From: Paludibacteraceae bacterium
Lineage (GTDB): Bacteria > Bacteroidota > Bacteroidia > Bacteroidales > Paludibacteraceae
Direction of reading: 5' to 3'
NCBI GenBank assembly: GCA_905235505.1
Contig: CAJOMJ010000017.1
Coordinates: 1 to 64,000 of the forward strand
Length of the DNA stretch: 64,000 nt
Part shown: one piece after another, positions 44,828 through 53,184 of the stretch
How positions within the stretch are numbered: position 1 is the first letter of the stretch
Layout of the letters: each line of letters opens with the position of its first letter
Position numbers and translations under genes: made by a program
The notes under the pieces: model-generated
What the model was told of the DNA's origin: nothing
The model's database searches: none
The model's input: the letters and a program-made list of their open reading frames with translations, nothing else

Positions 44828-45781
44828 ATGAAAGTCTTAGTAGTTTGTAGCTATAGAAATTATGTAATAAATGGAGTTGCCCCTTTTATTAGTGAACAAG
44901 TAGATGCAATTATTAATAATGGAGTAGAGTGTGATTACTTTTTGGTTACAGGTAAAGGAGTATGGGGATATCTGCACAATTATAGGAAACTAAAAGAAAA
45001 GATTTACGATTATAAACCTGATATTATTCACGCACATTTCGGATTATGTGGACTTTTGGCAAATCTCCAGCGTAAGATTCCTGTTATAACAACATATCAT
45101 GGGAGTGATATCAATAAAATAGGGGTATATTTGTTTTCGATATGGTCGATGCTTCTATCGCGTTGGAATATAATAGTATCGCATAGGCAGGAGCGCCGAG
45201 TTATTTGTAAAAAAAAGTATAGTTTAATTCCTTGTGGTATAAATATGGAATTATTTAGGCCACTAGATAGAATGGAATGCCGGAAGAGAATGAGATTTGA
45301 TACAAATATACAATACGTATTGTTCTCAAAGATGTTTACAGATCCCGTAAAGAATTATCCCCTAGCAAAAGCATCAATAGATAGGTTAAACATGCATTCT
45401 CAGAAAAGTGGGAAAAAGACAACACTATTGGAATTCACAGGATATTCGCGTGAAGATGCCGTTATATTGCTTAATGCTGTAGATGCCGTGATTCTTACGT
45501 CTCATTCAGAAGGTAGTCCTCAATTTATAAAAGAAGCTATGGCATGTTGTACTCCTATCGTAAGTGTTGATGTTGGCGATGTAAAGAAGACAATTGGCAA
45601 CACAAGGGGATGTTATATAGTAGAAAGTGATGCTGATAAAATAGCTAATGCATTGGCTAAAGCAGTATCTTTTGGTACCACAAAAGGTAGAGAACGTATC
45701 ATACAACTTGGATATTCAAATGATTTAATAGCTCAAAGAGTGATAGAAATATATAACAAAGTCCTGAATAATAATGAATAA
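44828..45781 (+). CDS. family 4 glycosyltransferase
   Basis: A 317-residue GT-B enzyme starting MKVLVVCSYRNY. HAHFGLCGLL and TYHGSDIN belong to the acceptor-side domain. VILTSHSEGSPQFIKEAMACCTPIVS is the donor-side E-x7-E region. Base composition is more A+T rich than in the genes at 40.5-43.2 kb, consistent with recent exchange. It overlaps the next start by eight bases. Confidence 0.9.
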   Translation: MKVLVVCSYRNYVINGVAPFISEQVDAIINNGVECDYFLVTGKGVWGYLHNYRKLKEKIYDYKPDIIHAHFGLCGLLANLQRKIPVITTYHGSDINKIGVYLFSIWSMLLSRWNIIVSHRQERRVICKKKYSLIPCGINMELFRPLDRMECRKRMRFDTNIQYVLFSKMFTDPVKNYPLAKASIDRLNMHSQKSGKKTTLLEFTGYSREDAVILLNAVDAVILTSHSEGSPQFIKEAMACCTPIVSVDVGDVKKTIGNTRGCYIVESDADKIANALAKAVSFGTTKGRERIIQLGYSNDLIAQRVIEIYNKVLNNNE

Positions 45782-46787
45782 TGAAATAATAAAAAATAGA
45801 TCATTGTTCGAATGGCTAATTATTGAACGATTAAGGCAATTTCGTTCATTAATTTGGTATATATTACCTGAAAAATTGAAGAACATAATTTATGAGTACT
45901 ATAGCAACAAAAAAACAGCACGAGAGTTGAATATTTTTCTTAACAACTTCGTTTCTGAGACTGATGTAGAGGATGCTTTTAAAAAACTGAATATAAATGG
46001 TGATGTATTGGTCCATTCTTCTCTGGTAGATATTGGTAATATAGATAAAAAACATCGAACTATTGTTAAGTGCCTGTCCAATAAAGTAATTGATAATAAT
46101 AGAACTATTTTGGCTATTGCAATTCCAGTTAAAGGTAGTTCTAAGGATTATCTAAAGAGGATTACTTCGTTTGACAAAAATGCGCCAATCGCAATGGGAA
46201 AATTAAGTAAATACTATGCGTCTCTACCAGATGCTTGCCGTAGTTTAAATCCAACTCATTCCGTTGTTGCCATTGGGACTTCAGCAAAATACTATACGTC
46301 TAATCACCATTTGGATTCAACTCCATTTGATAAGAATAGTCCGTTCCGTAGATTGGTAGAGCAGGATGGAAATGTTTTAATGGTTGGAGCAGGATTAAAT
46401 CATCTTACACTCATTCACCTGTTGGAAGATATTATGGGTGAGGATTTCCCATTCAAGGTATATTCGAAAAACAAATATAATGTGGATATTTATTTTGATG
46501 ACGGAACAATTTACCATGGTCAATATTACGCTCATAACAAACTAATGGGGGCATTAAGAGTGCCACAATATATAAATTCAAAGATTCTTGCTTTACCAAG
46601 TACGCAAGTTGTCCCGCTTGGAGCCGGAAATATAATTAATCTTAGAGCACGAGATGTCTTAAAATGTTTACTTAAAGAGTTATATGCCGGAAATACAATT
46701 TATGGGCATTGCTATGTAAGTAGACGGTGTAAAAATAGGGTAAAACAAAACTTAATTTGGCTGGAGAATTTAGGAAATGAGATATAG
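45774..46787 (+). CDS. AAC(3)-fold N-acetyltransferase, probably acting on an amino sugar of the polysaccharide
   Basis: The 337-residue protein has the aminoglycoside 3-N-acetyltransferase family blocks: VLVHSSLVDIG, NPTHSVVAIG, HLDSTPFDKNSPFRRL and VLMVGAGLNHLTLIHLLED with the catalytic His region. An N-terminal segment of about 60 residues is extra. Family members inside polysaccharide loci are thought to acetylate sugar amines, so antibiotic resistance is not implied. Overlaps on both sides show tight operon packing. Confidence 0.75.
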   Translation: MNNEIIKNRSLFEWLIIERLRQFRSLIWYILPEKLKNIIYEYYSNKKTARELNIFLNNFVSETDVEDAFKKLNINGDVLVHSSLVDIGNIDKKHRTIVKCLSNKVIDNNRTILAIAIPVKGSSKDYLKRITSFDKNAPIAMGKLSKYYASLPDACRSLNPTHSVVAIGTSAKYYTSNHHLDSTPFDKNSPFRRLVEQDGNVLMVGAGLNHLTLIHLLEDIMGEDFPFKVYSKNKYNVDIYFDDGTIYHGQYYAHNKLMGALRVPQYINSKILALPSTQVVPLGAGNIINLRARDVLKCLLKELYAGNTIYGHCYVSRRCKNRVKQNLIWLENLGNEI

Positions 46788-47820
46788 ACTGAAATTCACA
46801 TTAGATTATGAGATTCACGGGAATGGTGATGGCAATCCTATGGATTTGATGGTGAATCCGACATGGCGTTTAATGGATTTGCTTGAAAAGTATGGTCAGC
46901 GTGTTACAATAATGGCGGATGTGGCTGAGATATTGAAATTTAGGGAATACTATGAGCAGACAGGTGATGATAAGTTTGGAGTTGTGCAGATAGAAGAGCA
47001 ACTATGTGATGCTATCAAGAGAGGACATGATGTTCAACTTCATATTCATTCTTCATATTTCAATGCAGTTTGGGACGGCAAGCATTGGGATCAATATATT
47101 GAAGAATATAATATGGCAGCATTGCCTTATCAACGAATAAATGAGATGGTCGGTAAGTGCGTATGTTATTTGCAAAACCTGTTGTCACCAATTAACCCCG
47201 ACTATAGATGTCATATTTTCCGTGCAGCTAATTGGAGTATGATGCCAACTCCTGCGATATATGATGCGTTGGTTAATAATGGTATTGATATTGATACATC
47301 TGTTTATAAAGGAGGAATGCAAGTCGGTAATGTTAACTATGATTATACTTTAGCTTTTGATGCTTTATATCACTACTCTGCGTCACGCCTTAATATCAAT
47401 AATTTTGATCCTATCGGAAAGATAACTGAATATCCTATTTATTGTGAAATGCGTCCCTTCTGGTCGTTTATATCTATCTTAAGAATCTATCGTATGCTCC
47501 GTGCAAAATTCCACAAACATAAGCATGTAGTGACTCCTGCTGCCGCAGTGAGCGACAATCCTAATATGTATGACAAACATAAATTGACACTAAAATCTTT
47601 CTTCACATTAAGTCCTTGGAAGATGGACTTCAATCAGGCCACAAGTCGCCAATTATGTCATGCTATAGATAGAATTCAGAATCGCTCTAAATACACAGAA
47701 ATGGACATTGTTGATATAGTGCTTATCGGACATTCCAAAACATTTCTGCCATATAATGAAAAAACACTTGAACCCTTCCTTAAATATATTTCTTCAAAAG
47801 AGGAGGTCTTTAAATATTGA
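46777..47820 (+). CDS. polysaccharide deacetylase-like protein (NodB-type fold)
   Basis: A 347-residue protein. LDYEIHGNGDGN near the N-terminus, GHDVQLHIHSSYF (metal His pair) and FRAANWSM match the NodB-like deacetylase superfamily with a long insertion. IVLIGHSKTF near the end supplies the usual last His. It overlaps the preceding acetyltransferase by 11 bases. It may trim an acetyl group or be a structural relative without activity. Confidence 0.7.
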   Translation: MRYRLKFTLDYEIHGNGDGNPMDLMVNPTWRLMDLLEKYGQRVTIMADVAEILKFREYYEQTGDDKFGVVQIEEQLCDAIKRGHDVQLHIHSSYFNAVWDGKHWDQYIEEYNMAALPYQRINEMVGKCVCYLQNLLSPINPDYRCHIFRAANWSMMPTPAIYDALVNNGIDIDTSVYKGGMQVGNVNYDYTLAFDALYHYSASRLNINNFDPIGKITEYPIYCEMRPFWSFISILRIYRMLRAKFHKHKHVVTPAAAVSDNPNMYDKHKLTLKSFFTLSPWKMDFNQATSRQLCHAIDRIQNRSKYTEMDIVDIVLIGHSKTFLPYNEKTLEPFLKYISSKEEVFKY

Positions 47821-48022
47821 AGTCACTCTCATTATAGCTGTTCACTAAAGTCCTAAATAGATATGACATATAGATTAACGCAACAGATTATGTAGTTACG
47901 ATATGATAGTGCAATAGTGTAGGTATTTTATAAGACGACTTCTTCTATGTTCTCTATTATTGTTTTAAAGTGAATATTTTGACATTTTCCAGAATACTCT
48001 TGCATATCTCAGATTTTCTTAC

Positions 48023-48030
48023 TACCTTTG
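48023..48030 (+). promoter_or_regulatory. Promoter of the HipB-HipA module
   Basis: A TACCTTTG -7 box 58 bp before the HipB start. The two 16-bp direct repeats lie between it and the coding region. Confidence 0.68.
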
Positions 48031-48041
48031 CAAACGAATAC

Positions 48042-48098
48042 AATAGTATGCAAAAACTATCTTTTTGTTGTGTTTTAGATATAATAGTATGCAAAAAC
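48042..48098 (+). promoter_or_regulatory. Pair of 16-bp direct repeats, candidate HipB operator
   Basis: AATAGTATGCAAAAAC occurs at 48042-48057 and 48083-48098, 41 bp apart. The second covers the HipB start codon. Both follow the -7 box, a position suited to autorepression. Confidence 0.5.
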
Positions 48099-48415
48099 AA
48101 TACACATTGGAGGGCGCATCATCTGCGGAGTTGATACTCTTGCTCTCATCTCGCATCAGGCAACGCAGACTTGAGAAGGGTATGTCGAGAGAGGGACTCT
48201 CAGACGTATCTGGAGTACCGGTACCAACAATTGCCAAATTCGAAAACATGCATGCTATCTCATTGCATCAATTCTTAGACCTCGCGATTGCGCTTGGTTA
48301 CACAGAAGAGTTGCAAGAACTTCTCAAAGAGGCTAAATATTCTACAATGGAGGAATTGGAACAGATAAGATTAAATAAGGAGCGCAGGCATGGACGTAAA
48401 CTTGGAGGTAAATAA
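48089..48415 (+). CDS. HipB-like helix-turn-helix antitoxin
   Basis: Start at 48089 (MQKQYTLEGASS), 108 residues. The XRE-type HTH lies in residues about 20-75 (LLSSRIRQRRLEKGMSREGLSDVSGVPVPTIAKFE). It overlaps the HipA gene by 26 bases, the usual antitoxin-toxin coupling, and probably represses the shared promoter and neutralises the kinase. Confidence 0.85.
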   Translation: MQKQYTLEGASSAELILLLSSRIRQRRLEKGMSREGLSDVSGVPVPTIAKFENMHAISLHQFLDLAIALGYTEELQELLKEAKYSTMEELEQIRLNKERRHGRKLGGK

Positions 48416-49493
48416 ATTACTGGTTAAATATCACAAGAGGCTTGTGGGTACATTAATGATGTCTCCCACAGAAGATGTTGTGGTGTTTGAGTATAGCAAG
48501 CAGTGGCTTGCAGAGGGATTCTCTATTTCCCCGATTGAATTGCCATTGGAGAGTAAAATATTTATTGCCCATAGAAAGCCATTCTACGGAAACTTTGGTA
48601 TATTTGAAGACAGCCTGCCTGATGGTTATGGTAGATATCTCCTCAACAGAATGCTGAAGTCAATCGGTATCAATGAGTTTGAGCTCAGCCCTTTGCAACG
48701 GCTTAGTATCGTCGGTAGCGGAGGAATGGGGGCATTATGTTATGAACCCGAAGCATCTGTTTGTGACGCACTACCATTATCTGACTTTGACATGCTGCAA
48801 GAAAAGGCTCTCAGTGTGCTATCGGAAAGAAGTGAAGATATGATAGGTGAACTCTATCTTAGTAGCGGTAATAGCGGGGGGTGTCGTCCAAAGTGTATTT
48901 ATCGGGACAAAGACGGAGACTGGCTCGTCAAGTTTAGGCATACTTACGACCCCAAAGATATAGGAGTTAGAGAGTACGATACCATGTGCCTGGCAAGTGA
49001 GTGCGGAATAGATGTGCCAGATTTCAAACTGATAAATGACAGATACTTTGCCTCAAGACGATTTGATATAGCTGAAGACGGAACGCGACTTCATGTCGCC
49101 ACGGCAGCTGCATTGCTTTCTATCAGTATAAATCCCCCTATGGCGGATTACAGACAACTGCTCAACCTGACAGGTTATCTCACACAATCTGCTGCTGCTG
49201 TGGAGCAGATGTTTCGAAGAATGGTATTTAACGTGCTGATAGAGAATAAAGATGATCATGCTAAGAATTTCAGTTTTATTGCCAATGAAGATGGCAGTTG
49301 GCAACTGGCTCCGGCATACGACCTGTTGCCATTTCCTGAAGGATATCATGGTCAACATGCGACATCTGTTTTCAATAACGGCAATCCTACTGATGAAGAT
49401 ATAATCAGGGCAGGTGAAGGTATAAGAATACCAAGAAAACGAGGGAAGGAAATATTAGAACAGATTAAAGATATTGTCAATAATCATGCGTGA
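48390..49493 (+). CDS. HipA-type serine/threonine kinase toxin, single-chain form
   Basis: A 367-residue protein with the N-terminal couple_hipA subdomain (about 1-110) and the kinase core. GNSGGCRPKC is the flexible P-loop. NVLIENKDDHAKNFSF carries the catalytic Asp/Asn, and APAYDLLPF the metal Asp. Known HipA toxins phosphorylate glutamyl-tRNA synthetase or other translation factors. The target here is unknown. The end of the gene overlaps the following deacetylase start by eight bases. Confidence 0.88.
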   Translation: MDVNLEVNKLLVKYHKRLVGTLMMSPTEDVVVFEYSKQWLAEGFSISPIELPLESKIFIAHRKPFYGNFGIFEDSLPDGYGRYLLNRMLKSIGINEFELSPLQRLSIVGSGGMGALCYEPEASVCDALPLSDFDMLQEKALSVLSERSEDMIGELYLSSGNSGGCRPKCIYRDKDGDWLVKFRHTYDPKDIGVREYDTMCLASECGIDVPDFKLINDRYFASRRFDIAEDGTRLHVATAAALLSISINPPMADYRQLLNLTGYLTQSAAAVEQMFRRMVFNVLIENKDDHAKNFSFIANEDGSWQLAPAYDLLPFPEGYHGQHATSVFNNGNPTDEDIIRAGEGIRIPRKRGKEILEQIKDIVNNHA

Positions 49494-50325
49494 TTTTACA
49501 CTCGGGAAATATCGTGAACTGCTCAAGGCTCTTAGTGGAGCAGGGTATAAGTTGATTTCGTTTGAAGAGTACCTGCAAACTTGCCAACCTGCTTACGGCT
49601 CTGCTGTCTGTTACGAGCAAATCGAGGATAAGAACCTGCCAACAGACGACCCTGCAAAGAAGTTCGTCATCCTGCGTCATGACATAGACAAGAGGGCTGC
49701 ACAGGCAGTGAGTGTGGCAGAGATAGAGCAAGAGGCAGGGGCGCATGCATCGTATTATTTCCGTGTCGTAAAAGAGAGTAACCGGCCTGAGGTAATACGA
49801 AAGATTGCTGATATGGGGTTTGAAGTGGGGTATCATTATGAAGATATGTCGCTTTGTAAGGGTGAGCCGGAAGCAGCAAAGGCGCATTTTGAGGAGTGGC
49901 TTGAATATTTCAGAAGGTATTATCCGGTCAGAACCATTTGTATGCACGGTGCTCCACAGTCGGGATACGATAGTAAGGACTTGTGGAAACATTGTGATTA
50001 TCACGACTTTGGCATTATCGGTGAGCCGTATTTCGATACAGATTTCTCCCGAGTGGTATATCTGACGGATACCGGTCGCCGCTGGGACGGATACAGAGTC
50101 TCGGTGCGCGACAAAATACCTCAGTATCAGGAGCAATGGCAACAGCTGGGCTATGTGTATCACTCTACTGATGACATCATTCGCGCTGCAAATACAGGCA
50201 CTCTGCCCGGGCAACTGATGATTACCACTCATCCGCAGCGGTGGACAGACAAACCATGGTTGTGGCACTACGAACTGCTACGACAGACATTTGTGAATAT
50301 GCTGAAGAAAATGATAGTAAAATAG
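49486..50325 (+). CDS. polysaccharide deacetylase family protein
   Basis: Start taken at the ATG at 49486 (MRDFTLGKYREL); a TTG at 49474 is less likely. The 279-residue protein has FVILRHDIDKR (metal Asp and His region), FEVGYHYEDMS and MHGAPQSGYD, as in NodB-like deacetylases of polysaccharide loci. It overlaps the end of hipA by eight bases, so it probably belonged to the glycan operon before the toxin module entered. Confidence 0.78.
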   Translation: MRDFTLGKYRELLKALSGAGYKLISFEEYLQTCQPAYGSAVCYEQIEDKNLPTDDPAKKFVILRHDIDKRAAQAVSVAEIEQEAGAHASYYFRVVKESNRPEVIRKIADMGFEVGYHYEDMSLCKGEPEAAKAHFEEWLEYFRRYYPVRTICMHGAPQSGYDSKDLWKHCDYHDFGIIGEPYFDTDFSRVVYLTDTGRRWDGYRVSVRDKIPQYQEQWQQLGYVYHSTDDIIRAANTGTLPGQLMITTHPQRWTDKPWLWHYELLRQTFVNMLKKMIVK

Positions 50326-50353
50326 CAAAATCACAGTAGATTGCGATTTTGCT
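50324..50353 (+). terminator. Hairpin terminator after the deacetylase gene
   Basis: AGCAAAATC (50324-50332) pairs with GATTTTGCT (50345-50353). The right arm lies inside the 52-bp repeat. The second copy of that repeat lacks the left arm. Confidence 0.6.
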
Positions 50354-50386
50354 TGTTTTGTTCTATAAAAAGTATTATCTTTGCAG
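50335..50386 (+). repeat. Perfect 52-bp direct repeat, copy 1 (contains a promoter)
   Basis: Identical to 51904-51955. It includes TTTG (50357-50360) and the -7 box TATCTTTG (50376-50383) that serves HipS. Confidence 0.97.
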
Positions 50387-50417
50387 CCGGAATCACACTA
50401 TAGTGGTATTTTCTAAT

Positions 50418-50762
50418 ATGAGAAAATGCAATATATATATTAAAGATATCTTTGCCGGAATACTCACCGAGAACTCTCGGGATGACTATGAATTTGAGTA
50501 TTGCGACGATTATTTTTACAACGCTGCATTGCCTTCGATTGGTCTGAGTTTCCCGAAGACGAACAAGAAATACCAATCCCGTTATCTTTTCCCTCTTTTT
50601 GCCAATATTCTCTCTGAAGGCCATAATCGACAGATGCAATCTGCTCTGCTGCATATCGATGAGAAAGATGATTTTGGAATTCTCATGGAGACTGCTCAGT
50701 ATGATACAATAGGAGCGCTTACCGTTAAACCGATAAAAGATGATATCTCAAACAAAATATGA
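50418..50762 (+). CDS. HipS-like protein (free HipA N-terminal subdomain), putative antitoxin
   Basis: Start at 50418 (MRKCNIYIKD), 114 residues. It corresponds to the N-subdomain that is fused in full-length HipA (FAGILTENSRDDYEFEY, then LPSIGLSFPKTNK). In the known HipBST system this piece is separate and is the antitoxin. It overlaps the HipT-like gene by 23 bases. Confidence 0.82.
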   Translation: MRKCNIYIKDIFAGILTENSRDDYEFEYCDDYFYNAALPSIGLSFPKTNKKYQSRYLFPLFANILSEGHNRQMQSALLHIDEKDDFGILMETAQYDTIGALTVKPIKDDISNKI

Positions 50763-51705
50763 TAAACGCACGTTGCGCTCTATGTTCGATGGGGTGGATG
50801 TGTCTCCTATGTTACCGTATGAGAGTTTTGAAGACGATAGAGATATTGTTCTCAAAATAGCAGAGGGTAATGGGCGGATATCATTGTCCGGCGTGCAACC
50901 CAAATATTCGATGGTTCTTGACGGCAATCATTTGCGTCTTACCAATGCAGGCGAGAGAGGTAGATATATACTCAAACCCGCACCCGTATCATCGTTTATA
51001 ATAGACAAACAATATTGTCCTGAGAATGAATATGTGACAATGCATATTGCGAGTGATGTTTATCACATTCCGACAGCTGCCAATTGCCTATGTTTCTTTG
51101 GAAATGGATCGGCTGCTTATCTAACCCGCAGATTTGATATGGATACTAATGGCAATAAGTATCAGCAGGAAGATTTTGCCTCAGTAGCATCTATTAGCAG
51201 AGATACTCATGGCGAAAACTACAAGTACACTGCGCTTAGCTATGAAGAATGTGCCGCATTGATTGATAGATGTTGTGCTTCTGCTGTGGTTGAGAAGTTG
51301 AAGTTTTATCGTGTCGTATTGTTCAATTTCTTATGCCTTAATGATGACGCACATATAAAGAACTTCTCTCTTGTTGCCTACAGAGCAAACGATTACGTTC
51401 TGGCACCTGCGTACGACCTGATGAATACCTCGCTACATCTGGCATCTCCTCAGATCTTTGCTTTGACAAAGGGACTCTTTAAAGAGGGCATGCCACACGC
51501 TGATACATTTGCTATTGACAGAGGAGTATTTCTTCGGTTTGGACTTAATATCGGTTTGCCGGAAGCCATTATCAGGAAGGAGCTCGATAAATTCTCAAAA
51601 GAATATCCGCAAGTGGAGCAACTGATTGCCTCATGTGGCATGCCACAGTATATGAAAGAGCATTATCTGAAGTCGTTTAACTATAGAAGGAGAATGTTGG
51701 AATGA
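50740..51705 (+). CDS. HipT-like kinase (HipA lacking the N-terminal subdomain)
   Basis: A 321-residue kinase. GRISLSGVQPKY is the P-loop with the autophosphorylated-Ser position, NFLCLNDDAHIKNFSL the catalytic loop and APAYDLMN the metal-binding motif. The N-subdomain is encoded separately upstream. HipT of E. coli phosphorylates tryptophanyl-tRNA synthetase. The target here is unknown. Confidence 0.86.
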   Translation: MISQTKYDKRTLRSMFDGVDVSPMLPYESFEDDRDIVLKIAEGNGRISLSGVQPKYSMVLDGNHLRLTNAGERGRYILKPAPVSSFIIDKQYCPENEYVTMHIASDVYHIPTAANCLCFFGNGSAAYLTRRFDMDTNGNKYQQEDFASVASISRDTHGENYKYTALSYEECAALIDRCCASAVVEKLKFYRVVLFNFLCLNDDAHIKNFSLVAYRANDYVLAPAYDLMNTSLHLASPQIFALTKGLFKEGMPHADTFAIDRGVFLRFGLNIGLPEAIIRKELDKFSKEYPQVEQLIASCGMPQYMKEHYLKSFNYRRRMLE

Positions 51706-51908
51706 ATACTGATAACAACATAGGAAAGGCTATAAAGCAACGCCGCAAGGATTTAAAGATTGACCAACGCACTCTTTCCTTATTGGCCCATGTTAGTGTG
51801 AACACTATTGTAGCCATAGAGCGTGGCACGACTGACCCGTCATTGTCAACAATTTACAAAATCTGCTCTGTACTCGGACTTGATATAAACTTGGATATTA
51901 AAAAGTAG
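51702..51908 (+). CDS. HipB-like XRE helix-turn-helix regulator
   Basis: A 68-residue single HTH (IGKAIKQRRKDLKIDQRTLSLLAHVSVNTIVAIERG). It overlaps the kinase gene by four bases and is the last gene of the module. In the described hipBST operon the regulator comes first, so the order here is S-T-B. Its stop codon TAG lies within the first bases of the second 52-bp repeat. Confidence 0.86.
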   Translation: MNTDNNIGKAIKQRRKDLKIDQRTLSLLAHVSVNTIVAIERGTTDPSLSTIYKICSVLGLDINLDIKK

Positions 51909-51955
51909 ATTGCGATTTTGCTTGTTTTGTTCTATAAAAAGTATTATCTTTGCAG
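51904..51955 (+). repeat. Perfect 52-bp direct repeat, copy 2 (contains the promoter of the acetyltransferase gene)
   Basis: Identical to 50335-50386. The -7 box lies at 51945-51952, 84 bp before the next start codon. Confidence 0.97.
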
Positions 51956-52035
51956 AGCCTATGTAAATTATTACTTTATAATAATTACAAAATAGTCATG
52001 AATTCCATTTGACTAAGGATTCTTACTGAACTGAT

Positions 52036-53097
52036 ATGGTCGTTGTAACCGATTATAGAAAAATAGCTGCTGAAGAGTGGGACAGGTTGCTAAGTGAGTC
52101 GCCTGTAGCAACGTGGTTTCAGTCGAGAGAGGCGTATGAGTTTTTTCTCTCGCTGCCTGACTTGATGACACCGTTCTTTGTGGCAGTACTCAGAGAGCCA
52201 ACCTCACCCCAAGCTCACCCTAAGCTCAAGCCATGTGTTCATACCGACCTTGCTACTGTTCCAACTTCTCATACTTCACAAATTTCTTCGACTTTAGTGG
52301 GTCTTGTAGTAGGTTATGTGACCAAGGAGAAGAACAAGTTAAAGCAGTATTTCACCCGTCGTGCGATAATCTATGGCGGACCATTGCTTGCTGAAGACAT
52401 TACTGATGAAGAACTGACAGAACTGCTTTCAACTCTCAATTCCCAACTCTCAAAGAAGTCGATATTCGTAGAGACCCGCAACTTCAACGACTACTCCCGC
52501 TGGTGCTCCGTCTTCTGTCACTGCGGCTTCCAATATCAGCCTCACTACGATATGCACATCTCATGTTCCGATAGTCAGCAGATGTGGGCCAGTGTCTCGG
52601 AGAGCAAGCAGCGTCAGATTCGCAAGTCGATGGCTGACGGTGTGGAGATTGTGGAGGCGGCTACTGAGGCTGATATCCACGGGTTCTACTTATTGTTGCG
52701 CGAGCTATATCGCACCAAGGTTCGCACTCCGCTGTTTGCCGAGTCGTTTTTCCAGACTTTTGTCAGACAAGGCAGGGGAGTACTTTTGCTTCTTAGACAG
52801 AACGGACAGTTGCTTGGTGGCATGTTGTGCCCAGTGTTTGAGGGTAAGGTGTTGTACGAGTGGTATGTTGTTGGTCCTGCTGTTGTTACATGGGCTGCTA
52901 TGGATTATGCCAACCGCCACGGTTTGCCATTGTTCGACCTTATGGGTGCCGGCGCTCCTGATGTGCCTTATGGCGTTCGCGACTTCAAACTGCAGTTCGG
53001 TGGCGAACTGAAAGAGTACGGACGGTTTTTGTGCGTGAATCAGCCATTGTTATATCAGTTAGGCAGTGTTGTCGTTAAACTGATGAGGGCTGTTTGA
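52036..53097 (+). CDS. FemAB/GNAT-like acyltransferase interrupted by an in-frame repeat-derived insert
   Basis: The 353-residue protein resembles peptidoglycan-bridge FemAB or BioF2-like acetyltransferases. QSREAYEFFLSL is the N-terminal block, SESKQRQIRKSMADGVEI the helix-turn part, LYEWYVVGP and LFDLMGAG the core. Residues about 56-85 (TSPQAHPKLKPC and on) come from 52201-52290, whose 28-nt core equals an intergenic repeat at 6234-6261. Without this insert the flanking parts (AVLRE and VGLVVGYV) would join naturally. Whether the protein is still active is unknown. Confidence 0.75.
   Translation: MVVVTDYRKIAAEEWDRLLSESPVATWFQSREAYEFFLSLPDLMTPFFVAVLREPTSPQAHPKLKPCVHTDLATVPTSHTSQISSTLVGLVVGYVTKEKNKLKQYFTRRAIIYGGPLLAEDITDEELTELLSTLNSQLSKKSIFVETRNFNDYSRWCSVFCHCGFQYQPHYDMHISCSDSQQMWASVSESKQRQIRKSMADGVEIVEAATEADIHGFYLLLRELYRTKVRTPLFAESFFQTFVRQGRGVLLLLRQNGQLLGGMLCPVFEGKVLYEWYVVGPAVVTWAAMDYANRHGLPLFDLMGAGAPDVPYGVRDFKLQFGGELKEYGRFLCVNQPLLYQLGSVVVKLMRAV
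52211..52238 (+). repeat. 28-nt dispersed repeat, copy 2, inside a coding region
   Basis: Exact copy of 6234-6261, in frame within the FemAB-like gene. The surrounding insert extends from about 52201 to 52290. Confidence 0.93.
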
Positions 53098-53139
53098 AAT
53101 AGTAGATGACTGGTATATTTTGTAAAATAATAAATAATA

Positions 53140-53147
53140 TATAACTT
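53140..53147 (+). promoter_or_regulatory. Promoter of the KAS III/FkbH cassette
   Basis: TAACTTTG with TTTG about 20 bp upstream (near 53116-53120). The first ACP start codon is 38 bp downstream. Confidence 0.7.
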
Positions 53148-53184
53148 TGCACACTTTTTGTGTTGCTATAATTTAAGAGGATAT

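Noticed and set aside
44337..44831. 164-residue frame taken as one glycosyltransferase
   Set aside because: It joins the end of the ATPase gene, a GT4 fragment and an out-of-frame repeat, and lacks the donor-binding domain.
45774..46787. Aminoglycoside resistance gene
   Set aside because: The fold matches AAC(3), but the setting is a polysaccharide operon with overlapping genes, so a sugar amine is the likelier substrate.
50335..51955. Insertion sequence or composite transposon
   Set aside because: The 52-bp direct repeats are longer than typical target duplications and no transposase or terminal inverted repeat is present.
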